A stretch of 19,157 bases of DNA from JBBIMP01 sp037444305 (GTDB taxonomy: Bacteria > Acidobacteriota > UBA6911). Positions 1 to 6,692 of this stretch are shown in pieces. Made by a program: the position numbers and the translations under genes. The stretch covers positions 1-19,157 of the forward strand of contig JBBIMP010000064.1 of NCBI GenBank assembly GCA_037444305.1, in the 5' to 3' direction. The notes under the pieces are model-generated. The model ran no database searches. It was not told the origin of the DNA and worked only from the letters and a program-made list of their open reading frames with translations. Within the stretch, counting starts at the first letter, position 1, and every line of letters starts with the position of its first letter.

Positions 1-135
1 ACGTGGCATTGCACCAAGTGTGGGATGTGTAGGGACTGGCGGGAATGGCACTGCCCCAGGTGCAACAGATGCACCTACGGTATTACCCTACCTTGTGATG
101 GTTGCGGAAGCCGGGAACGAGATCCATGGATTTGA
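1..135 (+). CDS. Cys-rich zinc-binding protein, C-terminal end only
   Basis: Reading frame 1 is open from the first base to a TGA at 133-135 and gives 44 residues. Eight cysteines lie at residues 4, 7, 10, 18, 21, 24, 32 and 35, spaced as CxxCxxC, seven residues, CxxCxxC, seven residues, CxxC. Tryptophans occur beside the clusters and the end reads ...RERDPWI. Such spacing is typical of tandem zinc ribbons or treble-clef knuckles, and chance reading would not produce it. The start and any upstream domain lie outside the window, so the function cannot be named. It could be the tail of a nucleic-acid-binding protein or of a larger enzyme. The helicase partner at 1933-3087 also ends in a dense Cys cluster, but I see no clear alignment between the two. 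Confidence 0.6.
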   Translation, partial: TWHCTKCGMCRDWREWHCPRCNRCTYGITLPCDGCGSRERDPWI

Positions 136-525
136 CACCGGCGTAATCACACAGAAATCCCGAACAATGTGGAATCGTGTGCCGCTATGCGGGCTTGGCT
201 ATGCAACCCTCGTAAATCCGCAAGAGCCGTGCCGGATCCCGGCCCAAATTGCGCCCGAAACCGCCGTTCTAAAAGAGCCGCACCCAAAACATTTCGTGGG
301 CGGGTGGGGATTACTTCGAGGCACGCGGAAATAGCAGGTTCCGGCCCGTTGCCGGCTGCCGTCGGCCGCGACCGCTAAGCCCCCCTGAGGATGTGATCCT
401 GGGGTTTCAGAATCTCACGGGATATTAAGCAAAGGCAGCCGTGCCGCGAGGCGTTTCTTGGCTTGCCAGGCCGGACTGTTTCCAGACCTGGGCACCCTCG
501 GGCGTCTCGAGCACCGCCTCAAAGG

Positions 526-575
526 CGCAAAGACGCCAGGACGCTACGTCATGTTTGCGTCCTGGCGTCTTTGCG
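526..575. repeat. Perfect 19-bp inverted repeat (REP/MITE-like hairpin)
   Basis: The left arm at 526-544 (CGCAAAGACGCCAGGACGC) and the right arm at 557-575 are exact reverse complements, separated by a 12-base loop. The GCAAAGACGC / GCGTCTTTGC core resembles short palindromic intergenic repeats dispersed in many bacterial genomes. No T-tract follows immediately (TTTTG lies at 576-580), and the nearest downstream gene starts 120 bases away, so a dispersed repeat is more likely than a dedicated terminator. Confidence 0.75.
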
Positions 576-643
576 TTTTGCGCGAACGAGGCAACTGTCA
601 TCGATGTCGCCGGACATCATTCGGCTGAGTCAGAACTCCATCC

Positions 644-693
644 GCAATGTAAAAAACCATTGCAATTTTACATTGGCAATGTAAAATTGCAAT
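644..693. promoter_or_regulatory. AT-rich palindrome abutting the ATPase start codon
   Basis: A 16-bp perfect inverted repeat (659-674 and 678-693, arm ATTGCAATTTTACATT, 3-base spacer GGC) ends three bases before the ATG at 697. An 11-base element GCAATGTAAAA occurs at 644-654 and again at 676-686 across the spacer and right arm, so the same word appears twice in direct and once in inverted orientation. The sequence is far more AT-rich than its surroundings. Its position suggests an operator, a promoter-overlapping site or an RNA hairpin controlling the ATPase gene. Which of these it is cannot be decided from sequence. Confidence 0.6.
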
Positions 694-696
694 ATC

Positions 697-1863
697 ATGG
701 AGAGGCTTCTAAAACCTCCGGCTCGTTCCTTCTTTCTGTTTGGAGCCCGAGGAACGGGCAAGAGCACCTGGCTTCGGCATGCCTTCCCGGATGCTTTGAT
801 GCTCGATCTGCTCGATACCTCCCTTCAACTGGAGTTGATGGCGAACCCTCACAAGCTCGAAGCTCTTGTAGGGAAGAGGCCGGCCGGCGCATGGGTGGTT
901 CTCGATGAAGTTCAGAAGGTGCCGGCGCTTCTGGACGAGGTGCACCGGCTCATGGAGCTGCGTCGATGGCGTTTCGCTCTGTGCGGATCTTCTGCGCGCA
1001 AGCTAAAGCGCGGAAGCGCCGATCTGCTTGCGGGCCGGGCGGCGACGCGGACGATGGAACCGTTCTGTTCCGCGGAACTGGGGGAGGGGTTTGACCGCGA
1101 GTTTGCTCTCGAGTGGGGCATGCTTCCCATGGTTCAAACCGATCCGACAAATGCCGCTGACATCCTGAGTGCTTATGCAGGAACCTATTTGCGAGAGGAG
1201 ATTCAGGCCGAGGGAATCGTCCGCAGCCTGCCTCCTTTTGCGCGCTTTCTCATCGTTGCCGGCCAGATGAACGCGCAAATACTGAATGCACAGAATGTCG
1301 CACGGGATGCCGCCGTACCGCGCAGCAGTGTTGCCGGCTACTTCTCGGTGTTAACGGACACGCTGCTGGCCCATTTCCTCCCATCCTATCGTCCGGGGCT
1401 CAAGGTGCGCGAGAGGGCGCATCCGAAATTTTTCTGGGTGGATGCCGGCATTGCCCGGGCTGCAGCCGGACTCCTGCGAGATCCTGCGGAGCGTGCCTGG
1501 AAGGGAGCATCTCTGGAAACTCTGATCTATCACGAGTTGAGAGTTTACAACGCCGTATCCGGAAAAAATCGGCCTTTAGCCTACTATCGGACTGCCGCCG
1601 GCGCCGAGATCGACTTCGTTATCGAGACCCGCCGGCGGCAATCGGGCCGACCCGCGCATATTGTCTGCCTGGAAGTCAAACTGTCGACGCGTTGGGAGAG
1701 GCAGTGGGAGAGAGCGATGCGCGATCTGCAGTCACTCCCCGGGATAAACGTGGAGAGGATGATCGGCGTATATGCGGGTGAACGCAGCTATCACTTTGAC
1801 GGTCTGGACGTCTGGCCCGTCGAGGCGTTCCTCGAGAACCTGTATCAGGGAAAAGTCTTTTGA
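697..1863 (+). CDS. AAA+ ATPase with DUF4143-type C-terminal domain
   Basis: The protein has 388 residues, the usual length of this family. The N-terminal AAA domain has Walker A GARGTGKST at 16-24, Walker B VVLDEVQKVP at 67-76 and a sensor-like CGSSARKL at 96-103. The C-terminal part matches the DUF4143 layout: YHELRVYN at 278-285, GAEIDFVIE at 302-310 and CLEVKLS at 324-330. The spaced E, D and ExK resemble a PD-(D/E)xK nuclease core, but activity is not established. The ATG at 697 is chosen because MERLLKPP...FFLFGARGTGKS is where family members begin. There is no Shine-Dalgarno sequence, since the palindrome at 659-693 occupies that space. The family is widespread, often mobile and of unknown role. 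The gene stands alone and converges on the helicase operon. Confidence 0.9.
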   Translation: MERLLKPPARSFFLFGARGTGKSTWLRHAFPDALMLDLLDTSLQLELMANPHKLEALVGKRPAGAWVVLDEVQKVPALLDEVHRLMELRRWRFALCGSSARKLKRGSADLLAGRAATRTMEPFCSAELGEGFDREFALEWGMLPMVQTDPTNAADILSAYAGTYLREEIQAEGIVRSLPPFARFLIVAGQMNAQILNAQNVARDAAVPRSSVAGYFSVLTDTLLAHFLPSYRPGLKVRERAHPKFFWVDAGIARAAAGLLRDPAERAWKGASLETLIYHELRVYNAVSGKNRPLAYYRTAAGAEIDFVIETRRRQSGRPAHIVCLEVKLSTRWERQWERAMRDLQSLPGINVERMIGVYAGERSYHFDGLDVWPVEAFLENLYQGKVF

Positions 1864-1932
1864 TAGAGGTTCTCGCCCCGTAGTGCTTTCTCCGGCATGA
1901 ACGGCAGGCGCCACAGATTTCCTCTGGAAAAA

Positions 1933-3087
1933 TCACACCGGCTTGGGGATCCATGCCTGCCCGCAACGCGGGCACTTCCGCGGATGACAGGCTCTGCAGA
2001 ATTCCTTCGAGCAGGCCGGGCACCCGGAGAGGCAGGATGGGCAGAGACAATGCAGCTGGTCGTCGCACACGGAATGAATCCTGGGAGCTGAGCCGCAAGC
2101 TTCGCAGGGGAGCTGGTCGAAGCCTTTGGCCGCCACGCTCCAATCCAGGTGCAGCTTGCGGATTTTCTTCCGCCGCAGCAGCGCGATGTGAGCTCGATGC
2201 ACAGGCAGGCGCGCGCGCACAGCCTGCGTCAGCCGGACTTCAACGCTCATGGCATACTTCCGATTCAGGTCCGCCACCTTGGCCTGATACTCCCGCTCGA
2301 TTGCCTGCAGCCGGGCCCGCTCCGCATCCAACACCCTATCGTCTTCTCCCCTGCGCTTCCTCTCCTCGATCCGCATCGCGGCTTCCGCGCGCAGGTCGCT
2401 GTAATAGGCATGCAGCCGCTCCAGGTCCCGGGCCATGCGGCGTTCCATGCCGGCGAGGAATGGCGCCAGCCTGCCCCGGATCAGGGGAGGCAGGATGCGT
2501 GCGGCCAGTTCGCGGGCCCTTTGCCCCGAAATCGCCAGGGGCAGATCGGCCTGACCCGGCTCCTTGGAATGCGCCGGGCTTTCTTCCCGTAGCCCTCCGA
2601 GCAACGCGCCGATCAAGTGGTTCGCCGCCGCGCCATTGGATTCGTTGACGCACAGGTGAACGATCTCCTCCCGCTTGTCGTCCGAGGTTGAGGTGACGTG
2701 ATACACGAGCAGGAAGTAGACATTGAGGCCTGGGGCAATCTCCTGGAGACGGTAGGTGGCATTGCTGAGAACGAACGCGCGCGCCAGTTCCCGCTCCAGG
2801 TCCGCCGCGGCTGCCTGCGCATCCTTCTGCGGCGGTTCAAATGTGACATAGGCTCCGCGCTCGCCGAGCAACTCCATCAGGCGGCGGACCCAATCGGACT
2901 CAAGGCTGATGCGGATCGCCTGTTCGGGCAGGACCGTTCCGAGGCCGACGCGGGACCATTCCGGCAGGGAGAGGGCGTCCTGCACCTGAAGCGGCGCACA
3001 GATCTCCAGGCCCTCGGGTTCGATAAGCTCAACCAGCGCGCCCTGTGCTGCCAGCGTCCGCGCAAATAATTCCCGCAAGTCGCTCAT
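1933..3087 (-). CDS. Helicase-partner protein with coiled coil and Cys-rich C-terminus
   Basis: The protein has 384 residues, and I do not recognise a named family. Residues 1-165 look like a mixed alpha/beta domain (DWVRRLMELLGERGAYVTFE near 65-84, a Val/Leu-rich strand near 122-130). Residues about 190-285 are charged and helical with a likely coiled coil (EERKRRGEDD...RLQAIEREYQAKVADLNRKY). Residues 328-375 hold twelve cysteines (328, 331, 341, 347, 349, 352, 356, 359, 364, 367, 372, 375), enough for several zinc sites. Its ATG overlaps the helicase stop codon by four bases, so the two are almost certainly translated from one message and probably work together. SNF2 helicase genes with a small dedicated partner are known (for example yqhH-yqhG of Bacillus subtilis, from memory), but homology to YqhG is not shown here. 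Confidence 0.85.
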   Translation of the reverse strand: MSDLRELFARTLAAQGALVELIEPEGLEICAPLQVQDALSLPEWSRVGLGTVLPEQAIRISLESDWVRRLMELLGERGAYVTFEPPQKDAQAAAADLERELARAFVLSNATYRLQEIAPGLNVYFLLVYHVTSTSDDKREEIVHLCVNESNGAAANHLIGALLGGLREESPAHSKEPGQADLPLAISGQRARELAARILPPLIRGRLAPFLAGMERRMARDLERLHAYYSDLRAEAAMRIEERKRRGEDDRVLDAERARLQAIEREYQAKVADLNRKYAMSVEVRLTQAVRARLPVHRAHIALLRRKKIRKLHLDWSVAAKGFDQLPCEACGSAPRIHSVCDDQLHCLCPSCLSGCPACSKEFCRACHPRKCPRCGQAWIPKPV

Positions 3088-5348
3088 GCCACTTCGAATT
3101 CCTCGCCAAAAACCTCTTCATCCAGGGCCTTGGCGGCCTCATATTCCTGCCGGGCCGCCACCAGCTGCTCGCCGATGCGCGCGAAAGCGCTTCGTCTGTC
3201 TTCCTCCGTCTGTGCCACCCAGGCCTTGAAGACCAGGTTGGCGAAGGCCTGCTCTTCTTCCATCTCGCCCAGGATGGACTGGATCTCGCCCACGACGAGT
3301 TCAAACATGTGAATCTTCTCGTCCAGGATGCGCAGGATATGCTCCTCCACGGTATGCTTTGCGGCGAGGTTGAACACAAACACCTCGCGCGTCTGGCCGA
3401 TGCGATGAACACGCCCGATCCTCTGCTCGATGAGCTGGGGGTTCCAGGGAAGGTCGAAGTTGATCAGCGTGTTGCAGAACTGGAGATTGCGGCCTTCCCC
3501 GCCTGATTCGGTGCTGAGCAGGACGGGAACATCTTCGCGAAACCGCTCAATCGCGGCGTCCTTTTCAGTTCCGCTCATTGAGCCCTCGAAGCTGCAGAAG
3601 GGGATGGCCCGCTCGGCCAACAGGTCGCCAAGCATGTGCAACGATTCCCGGAAGCGCACAAATACAATCTTCTTCTCGGCCGGATTCCGCTCCAGAAGCC
3701 CCAACAGCGCATCCCCTTTGGCGCTCCTGGACAGGCCGGCATACCGCCCGAGGATCTCTTGCCATTCGGCCGGCAATTCCGGCCTGACGAAGCGTTCCAG
3801 GGATGCCCTGGCGGCGCGCGGCGACGAACCGGCGGCTTCCAGCAAACGGTGCAGCGCCATGCGATGCTGCGCCAGATCCTCTTCGGACAGACTGCGCAGA
3901 AGGCGGCTGAGATCCTGATAGCAGCGCAGTTCCTCCGCGGCAGGCTCGGCAATCACCGTCGCCGCGCGGCGGGGCGGCAGGCGGACGTCGACCAGGGCGC
4001 GCGTGTTCCGCACCATGACATCGCGCATCAATTCCCGCAGGCGCTCCCGGTTCGCGGGCAGGCGGGGATTCCCCGGAGTGACGTATAGGGAGCGGAACTC
4101 CCTTTCGGTTCTGAATATGCCCGGCTTGAGCAGCGTGAGCAGATTGTAAAGCTCGATCAGGCTGTTCTGAATCGGAGTGGCCGAGAGCAGGAGCAGAAAT
4201 CTCTTCTGAAGACCGTCCACGAATTTCCAGTTTTTCGAGCTGCGATTCTTCAGGTGGTGGGCTTCATCCACGATCACGAGATCGAAATTGCGTTGCGCGA
4301 GATGCCGGGCATGCGCCTCGCGCCTGGCGGTGGCGATGGAAGCGATAATGCGCGGATGGGCCCAGAACAAAGCGGGATCCCGGTGGAGGAGCGGATCATG
4401 GCTGTCCATGAATTCAACGCCGAATTTGGTCTCCATCTCCTCATGCCACTGCCCGACCAGCGCAGGCGGCGTCAGAATCAGAATCCGCTCTGCCATCCCG
4501 CGCAACAGGTATTCCTTGAGGACCATTCCGGCCTCAATGGTCTTGCCCAATCCGACTTCGTCGGCCAACAGTACGCGGCCGCGGAACTGCTTCAGGACCT
4601 TGCGCGCCGTCTCGACCTGGTACCAGTAGTGATCCACTCCCCGCAGGTGCGGCAAACACAGAAGCTCGTCGAAGGTCTGGAAGAGAGAAGCGTGAGCGAG
4701 ATCGTACCGCAGGAAAAAATCCTCCGCCGGTCCGCTTTCTCCACGATCGAGAAGATCGTACATGCCGGCATCGGGGAGGGTGAGATGCAGGGGGATTGTC
4801 GCACCATACCGCGGGAGCGGGGAAACAGCCGCAGGCGAAGCTTTGATCGGAGCAGCAGGGGCCGTCGGGGAGGTTCTCCTTTTTGGCAGGGATTTTTCTT
4901 CGCGCGGCCGGCGAGCAGGTTCGGCCTTCGGCTGCCAGCCGAGGATGTCTCGCTCCCACTTGCCAATCCACTTTCGATCCAATCCCTCCGGGCAGATGAT
5001 GAACAGGCGCCTCTCAGCGATTCCCAGGCCCTCGAGCAGTGATTTTGCCTGGGGCCACTTGCCCGACTGCGCCAGCGCAATGGCCTTGCATGCGTACAGG
5101 CTCGGCAGCGGATAGAAGAGCCTTTCCAGCTTCTTCAGTAAGCGCAGGGCCAGTTCTGGCTGCTCTTCCACAATCGCGGCAAAGGCCGCCAGCTCCAGCA
5201 GGACCCCGTCACCGGGATAGTTTTGCAGTCCTTCCCGCGCCGCCTGGAGCGGATTCGCGCTCTTGCTGAACAGGCGGTTCTCTACCCTATCCCACCAGTC
5301 AATGCACGCCAGCTCGTTCTTATCCGCATCCCCATCCATTGGCTGCAT
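3084..5348 (-). CDS. SNF2/RapA-like DEAH-box helicase
   Basis: This is a superfamily 2 ATPase of the Swi2/Snf2 type. Numbered from the ATG at 5348 (754 residues), motif I ADEVGLGKT is at 262-270, motif II DEAH at 361-364, motif III SATP at 389-392, motif V STESGGEGRNLQ at 612-623 and motif VI QRIGRVHRIGQ at 642-652. All key residues are present. Residues about 15-110 are helical and TPR-like, followed by a Pro/Arg/Lys-rich linker near 140-175. The open frame continues upstream to an ATG at 5519, but those 57 extra residues look non-coding, so I start at MQPMDGDADKN. No start has a strong ribosome site, so the 5' end is uncertain. The stop overlaps the start of the partner gene. Proteins of this type translocate on duplex DNA or remodel protein-DNA or polymerase complexes. 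A repair, transcription or defence role is possible. Confidence 0.92.
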   Translation of the reverse strand: MQPMDGDADKNELACIDWWDRVENRLFSKSANPLQAAREGLQNYPGDGVLLELAAFAAIVEEQPELALRLLKKLERLFYPLPSLYACKAIALAQSGKWPQAKSLLEGLGIAERRLFIICPEGLDRKWIGKWERDILGWQPKAEPARRPREEKSLPKRRTSPTAPAAPIKASPAAVSPLPRYGATIPLHLTLPDAGMYDLLDRGESGPAEDFFLRYDLAHASLFQTFDELLCLPHLRGVDHYWYQVETARKVLKQFRGRVLLADEVGLGKTIEAGMVLKEYLLRGMAERILILTPPALVGQWHEEMETKFGVEFMDSHDPLLHRDPALFWAHPRIIASIATARREAHARHLAQRNFDLVIVDEAHHLKNRSSKNWKFVDGLQKRFLLLLSATPIQNSLIELYNLLTLLKPGIFRTEREFRSLYVTPGNPRLPANRERLRELMRDVMVRNTRALVDVRLPPRRAATVIAEPAAEELRCYQDLSRLLRSLSEEDLAQHRMALHRLLEAAGSSPRAARASLERFVRPELPAEWQEILGRYAGLSRSAKGDALLGLLERNPAEKKIVFVRFRESLHMLGDLLAERAIPFCSFEGSMSGTEKDAAIERFREDVPVLLSTESGGEGRNLQFCNTLINFDLPWNPQLIEQRIGRVHRIGQTREVFVFNLAAKHTVEEHILRILDEKIHMFELVVGEIQSILGEMEEEQAFANLVFKAWVAQTEEDRRSAFARIGEQLVAARQEYEAAKALDEEVFGEEFEVA

Positions 5349-5531
5349 AGTGTGTCCAGTAGGCTCCGGCCTGGACGCGGGCGTTCCGCCGGGATACTTC
5401 CTTCCCCGATCCGTGGAACACAGAATGACGGAGCAAGCGTAGCATGAGGTGCTTCTCTCCGCGAAGGCCGATCTTCGGATGGGGGAGCGGTGCATGAGGA
5501 CCGCCGCCCCTTGCACCAAAACCGAGGTATC

Positions 5532-5744
5532 TCAGCCGGCAAGCGGGATCATTTTCGAGCGGCGCATCGAGCGGTCCCGGGTTAACAGCGGCGCACGGCG
5601 AACGATGCTGGCCGCGGCGATCAACTCGTCAGCCGGGCCTCCAAAGGCAATAATTCCTGTAGCAACCATCAAAGAGGAAAATCCCTGCAATCCTTCCGGC
5701 GCTTGACAGGTAGCGCTGCTGTATGACATATATACATCACGCAT
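5532..5744 (-). pseudogene. PIN-domain toxin, C-terminal remnant
   Basis: The minus-strand frame ends at 5532 with residues reading FGGPADELIAAASIVRRAP, then LLTRDRSMRRSKMIPLA. This matches the last third of PIN-domain toxins, where a DPAD-RLIAATA helix is followed by PLVTRD (with a metal-binding Asp) and a short tail. The recognisable part is about 5532-5650. Upstream, to the ATG at 5744, the frame has no PIN features, and the first catalytic Asp and the central Glu are missing. The remnant is therefore truncated at its 5' end and should be inactive. It lies back to back with an intact toxin-antitoxin pair whose promoter now occupies the lost region. Confidence 0.6.
5703..5740 (+). promoter_or_regulatory. 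Putative antitoxin promoter and operator
   Basis: A consensus -35 hexamer TTGACA lies at 5703-5708. An AT-rich CATATATA (5727-5734) follows at 18-20 bases and is a poor but possible -10. Overlapping it, TGACATATATACATCA (5725-5740) is an imperfect palindrome with 12 of 16 positions symmetric. That is the sort of site a ribbon-helix-helix antitoxin would bind to repress its own operon. The promoter reading is an inference. Confidence 0.4.
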
Positions 5745-5747
5745 TAT

Positions 5748-5756
5748 AAAGGAGGT
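5748..5756 (+). promoter_or_regulatory. Strong ribosome binding site fixing an ATT start
   Basis: AAAGGAGGT is a near-perfect Shine-Dalgarno sequence. Seven bases further on, the only codon in the antitoxin frame at start position is ATT (5764-5766). No in-frame ATG, GTG or TTG exists between this site and the ATG at 5842, which lies inside the conserved DNA-binding domain. Confidence 0.7.
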
Positions 5757-5763
5757 TCAAGCC

Positions 5764-6000
5764 ATTCACCGGACACAGGTTTATCTTGAAAACAGCCAGT
5801 ATGAACTCCTCCGGTCGCGTGCCCGCAGGGAAGGGAAATCAATGGCTGCCTTGATCCGCGAGATTCTCGACGATTATCTCTGTGGCAAGGCTTCTGCGGC
5901 CCGCCGTGATCCGCTGCGCCACGCCATAGGCATCGGCAAAGGAGACGGTTCGGCCGTGGCGGAGAACTACGAGGACTTCCTGTACGGAGAGAAGAGTTGA
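5764..6000 (+). CDS. Ribbon-helix-helix antitoxin (CopG/VapB-like), ATT start
   Basis: The frame ending at TGA 5998-6000 reads (M)HRTQVYLENSQYELLRSRA, then RREGKSMAALIREILDDYL, then a 40-residue tail ending ENYEDFLYGEKS. The first 38 residues are a classical ribbon-helix-helix: an N-terminal beta strand HRTQVYL and two helices around the REGKS turn. Proteins of this type bind operator DNA as dimers and wrap a PIN toxin with their C-terminus. The start is chosen as ATT at 5764 because it sits seven bases after a perfect ribosome site and exactly where homologues have Met. Starting at ATG 5842 would delete the DNA-binding strand and first helix. The stop overlaps the toxin start as TTGA. Total length is 78 residues. 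Either ATT is used, giving low or controlled synthesis, or an ATG has been lost. Confidence 0.75.
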   Translation: MHRTQVYLENSQYELLRSRARREGKSMAALIREILDDYLCGKASAARRDPLRHAIGIGKGDGSAVAENYEDFLYGEKS

Positions 6001-6398
6001 ATCTCGTCTTCGCGGATACCGGAGGTTTCTACGCGCTTGCCGACAGGCGGGATCCCGCGCATGCCCGCGCCCGTGCCTTTCTCGAAGGCTGCGAGGCTGT
6101 GCTCCTGACGACGGATTTTGTTTTTGCCGAAACAATGTCTCTCCTGACCAAGCGGTTGGGCAAGGAGATCGCCGTGGCCTTCGGGCAGGCGTTGCGTTCC
6201 AGCCCGTCGGTGCAAATCGAAGAAACGCCGTTCGAGGTGCGGGAAAAGGCGTGGCAGCTGTTCTCCAGGCAGTGGGACAAGGATTACGACCTCATCGACT
6301 GCATCTCATTTTCAATGATGGAGACTTACGGAATCCGGGAAGTGTTCGGCTTCGACAAGCATTTCACGCAATACGGCTTCCTCCTGCTCCCCAGCTGA
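5997..6398 (+). CDS. PIN-domain ribonuclease toxin (VapC-like), TTG start
   Basis: The product is a 133-residue PIN-domain protein. Acidic residues expected for the metal site are present: D7 in VFADTGGFYAL, E45 in TTDFVFAETMSLL, D98 and D101 in KDYDLIDCISF, and D120 in FGFDKHF. VapC toxins cleave RNA, commonly tRNA or rRNA, and are held inactive by the cognate antitoxin. The start codon is TTG at 5997, overlapping the antitoxin stop codon by four bases, with GGAG at 5986-5989. The overlap suggests translational coupling, so toxin is made only after antitoxin. The protein is full length with an intact active site and is likely functional. The target RNA cannot be predicted. Confidence 0.9.
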   Translation: MNLVFADTGGFYALADRRDPAHARARAFLEGCEAVLLTTDFVFAETMSLLTKRLGKEIAVAFGQALRSSPSVQIEETPFEVREKAWQLFSRQWDKDYDLIDCISFSMMETYGIREVFGFDKHFTQYGFLLLPS

Positions 6399-6535
6399 CC
6401 AACACGGCCGTCCTCGTTCTCCCCACGTCCGCCGCCCAAAATGCGCAAAGCTCACGGGCAGCTGATCTATAATCGGCTCCGACGACCCGGCGATCACGCC
6501 CCACGCCGTGGCGGCAAAGACCGGCATCAGTTTTC

Positions 6536-6562
6536 TGGCGCTCATCACCAAGATGAGCGCCA
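6536..6562. repeat. Perfect 11-bp hairpin downstream of toxin gene
   Basis: TGGCGCTCATC (6536-6546), a 5-base loop ACCAA and GATGAGCGCCA (6552-6562) form a perfect stem. It lies about 140 bases after the toxin stop codon. No T-tract follows, so it is not a standard intrinsic terminator. It may be a remnant repeat or an RNA-stabilising stem. Apart from this and the REPIN, I see no gene in 6399-6692. Confidence 0.55.
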
Positions 6563-6589
6563 TGCTCCCCAGGAAGACGGTCTAAGAAA

Positions 6590-6674
6590 GGGGACAGGCT
6601 ACACTGTCCCCATGCTCGGCAAAGCTGGGGTGGTCGCTGTTGTTGCAGGCACGGGGACAGTGTAGCCTGTCCCC
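6590..6674. repeat. REPIN-like pair of inverted REP sequences
   Basis: A 22-base sequence at 6590-6611 starting GGGGACAGGCTACA and its exact reverse complement at 6653-6674 flank a 41-base spacer. Each copy is itself a near-palindrome, GGGGACAG-six bases-CTGTCCCC. Such GGGGACAG...CTGTCCCC units are typical of REP sequences mobilised by REP-associated tyrosine (Y1/RAYT) transposases, and two in opposite orientation make a REPIN. No such transposase gene is in the window. The right arm is followed by CGTTTTTG, so in RNA it could also act as a terminator just before the oxidoreductase gene, whose ATG is 18 bases further on. Confidence 0.85.
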
Positions 6675-6692
6675 GTTTTTGCTGGAGGCGCC

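Larger units (their letters stand above)
136..696. other. Gene-poor stretch with two palindromes
   Basis: No frame in this stretch looks like a real protein. The open frames are short, Arg/Pro-rich and lack ribosome sites. A weak GC hairpin is present around 381-404 (AGGAT-GTG-ATCCT with a C/G-rich base, then TTTC), which could end transcription of the Cys-rich gene, but it lacks a proper T-tract. The notable contents are the perfect hairpin at 526-575 and the AT-rich palindrome at 659-693, annotated separately. On the minus strand a short frame (about 424-550) reads ...FEAVLETPEGAQVWKQSG..., which could be a scrap of a lost gene. I cannot identify it. Confidence 0.5.
5349..5763. other. Intergenic region between helicase and toxin-antitoxin genes
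   Basis: The helicase-proximal part, 5349-5531, shows no gene or repeat I can support. It presumably contains the helicase operon promoter on the minus strand, but no convincing -35/-10 pair stands out. The rest holds a PIN-toxin remnant on the minus strand and the promoter and ribosome site of the antitoxin, listed separately. Confidence 0.5.

Noticed and set aside
424..550. A minus-strand peptide ...FEAVLETPEGAQVWKQSG...
   Set aside because: Reads like a protein but is short, has no start and crosses a palindromic repeat. No family recognised.
20..908. Several open frames on the plus strand
   Set aside because: Low-complexity GC-driven frames without ribosome sites. One runs antiparallel to or across the hairpins, and another overlaps the ATPase in a different frame.
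4254..5042. A 262-residue plus-strand frame opposite the helicase
   Set aside because: Antisense shadow of a gene with complete helicase motifs.
6312..6563. A minus-strand frame starting MALILVMSARKLMPVFAATA
   Set aside because: The hydrophobic start looks like a membrane helix, but the frame soon runs into the antisense of the toxin gene and its start lies in the 11-bp hairpin. It could be a membrane-gene scrap, but there is not enough to call it.
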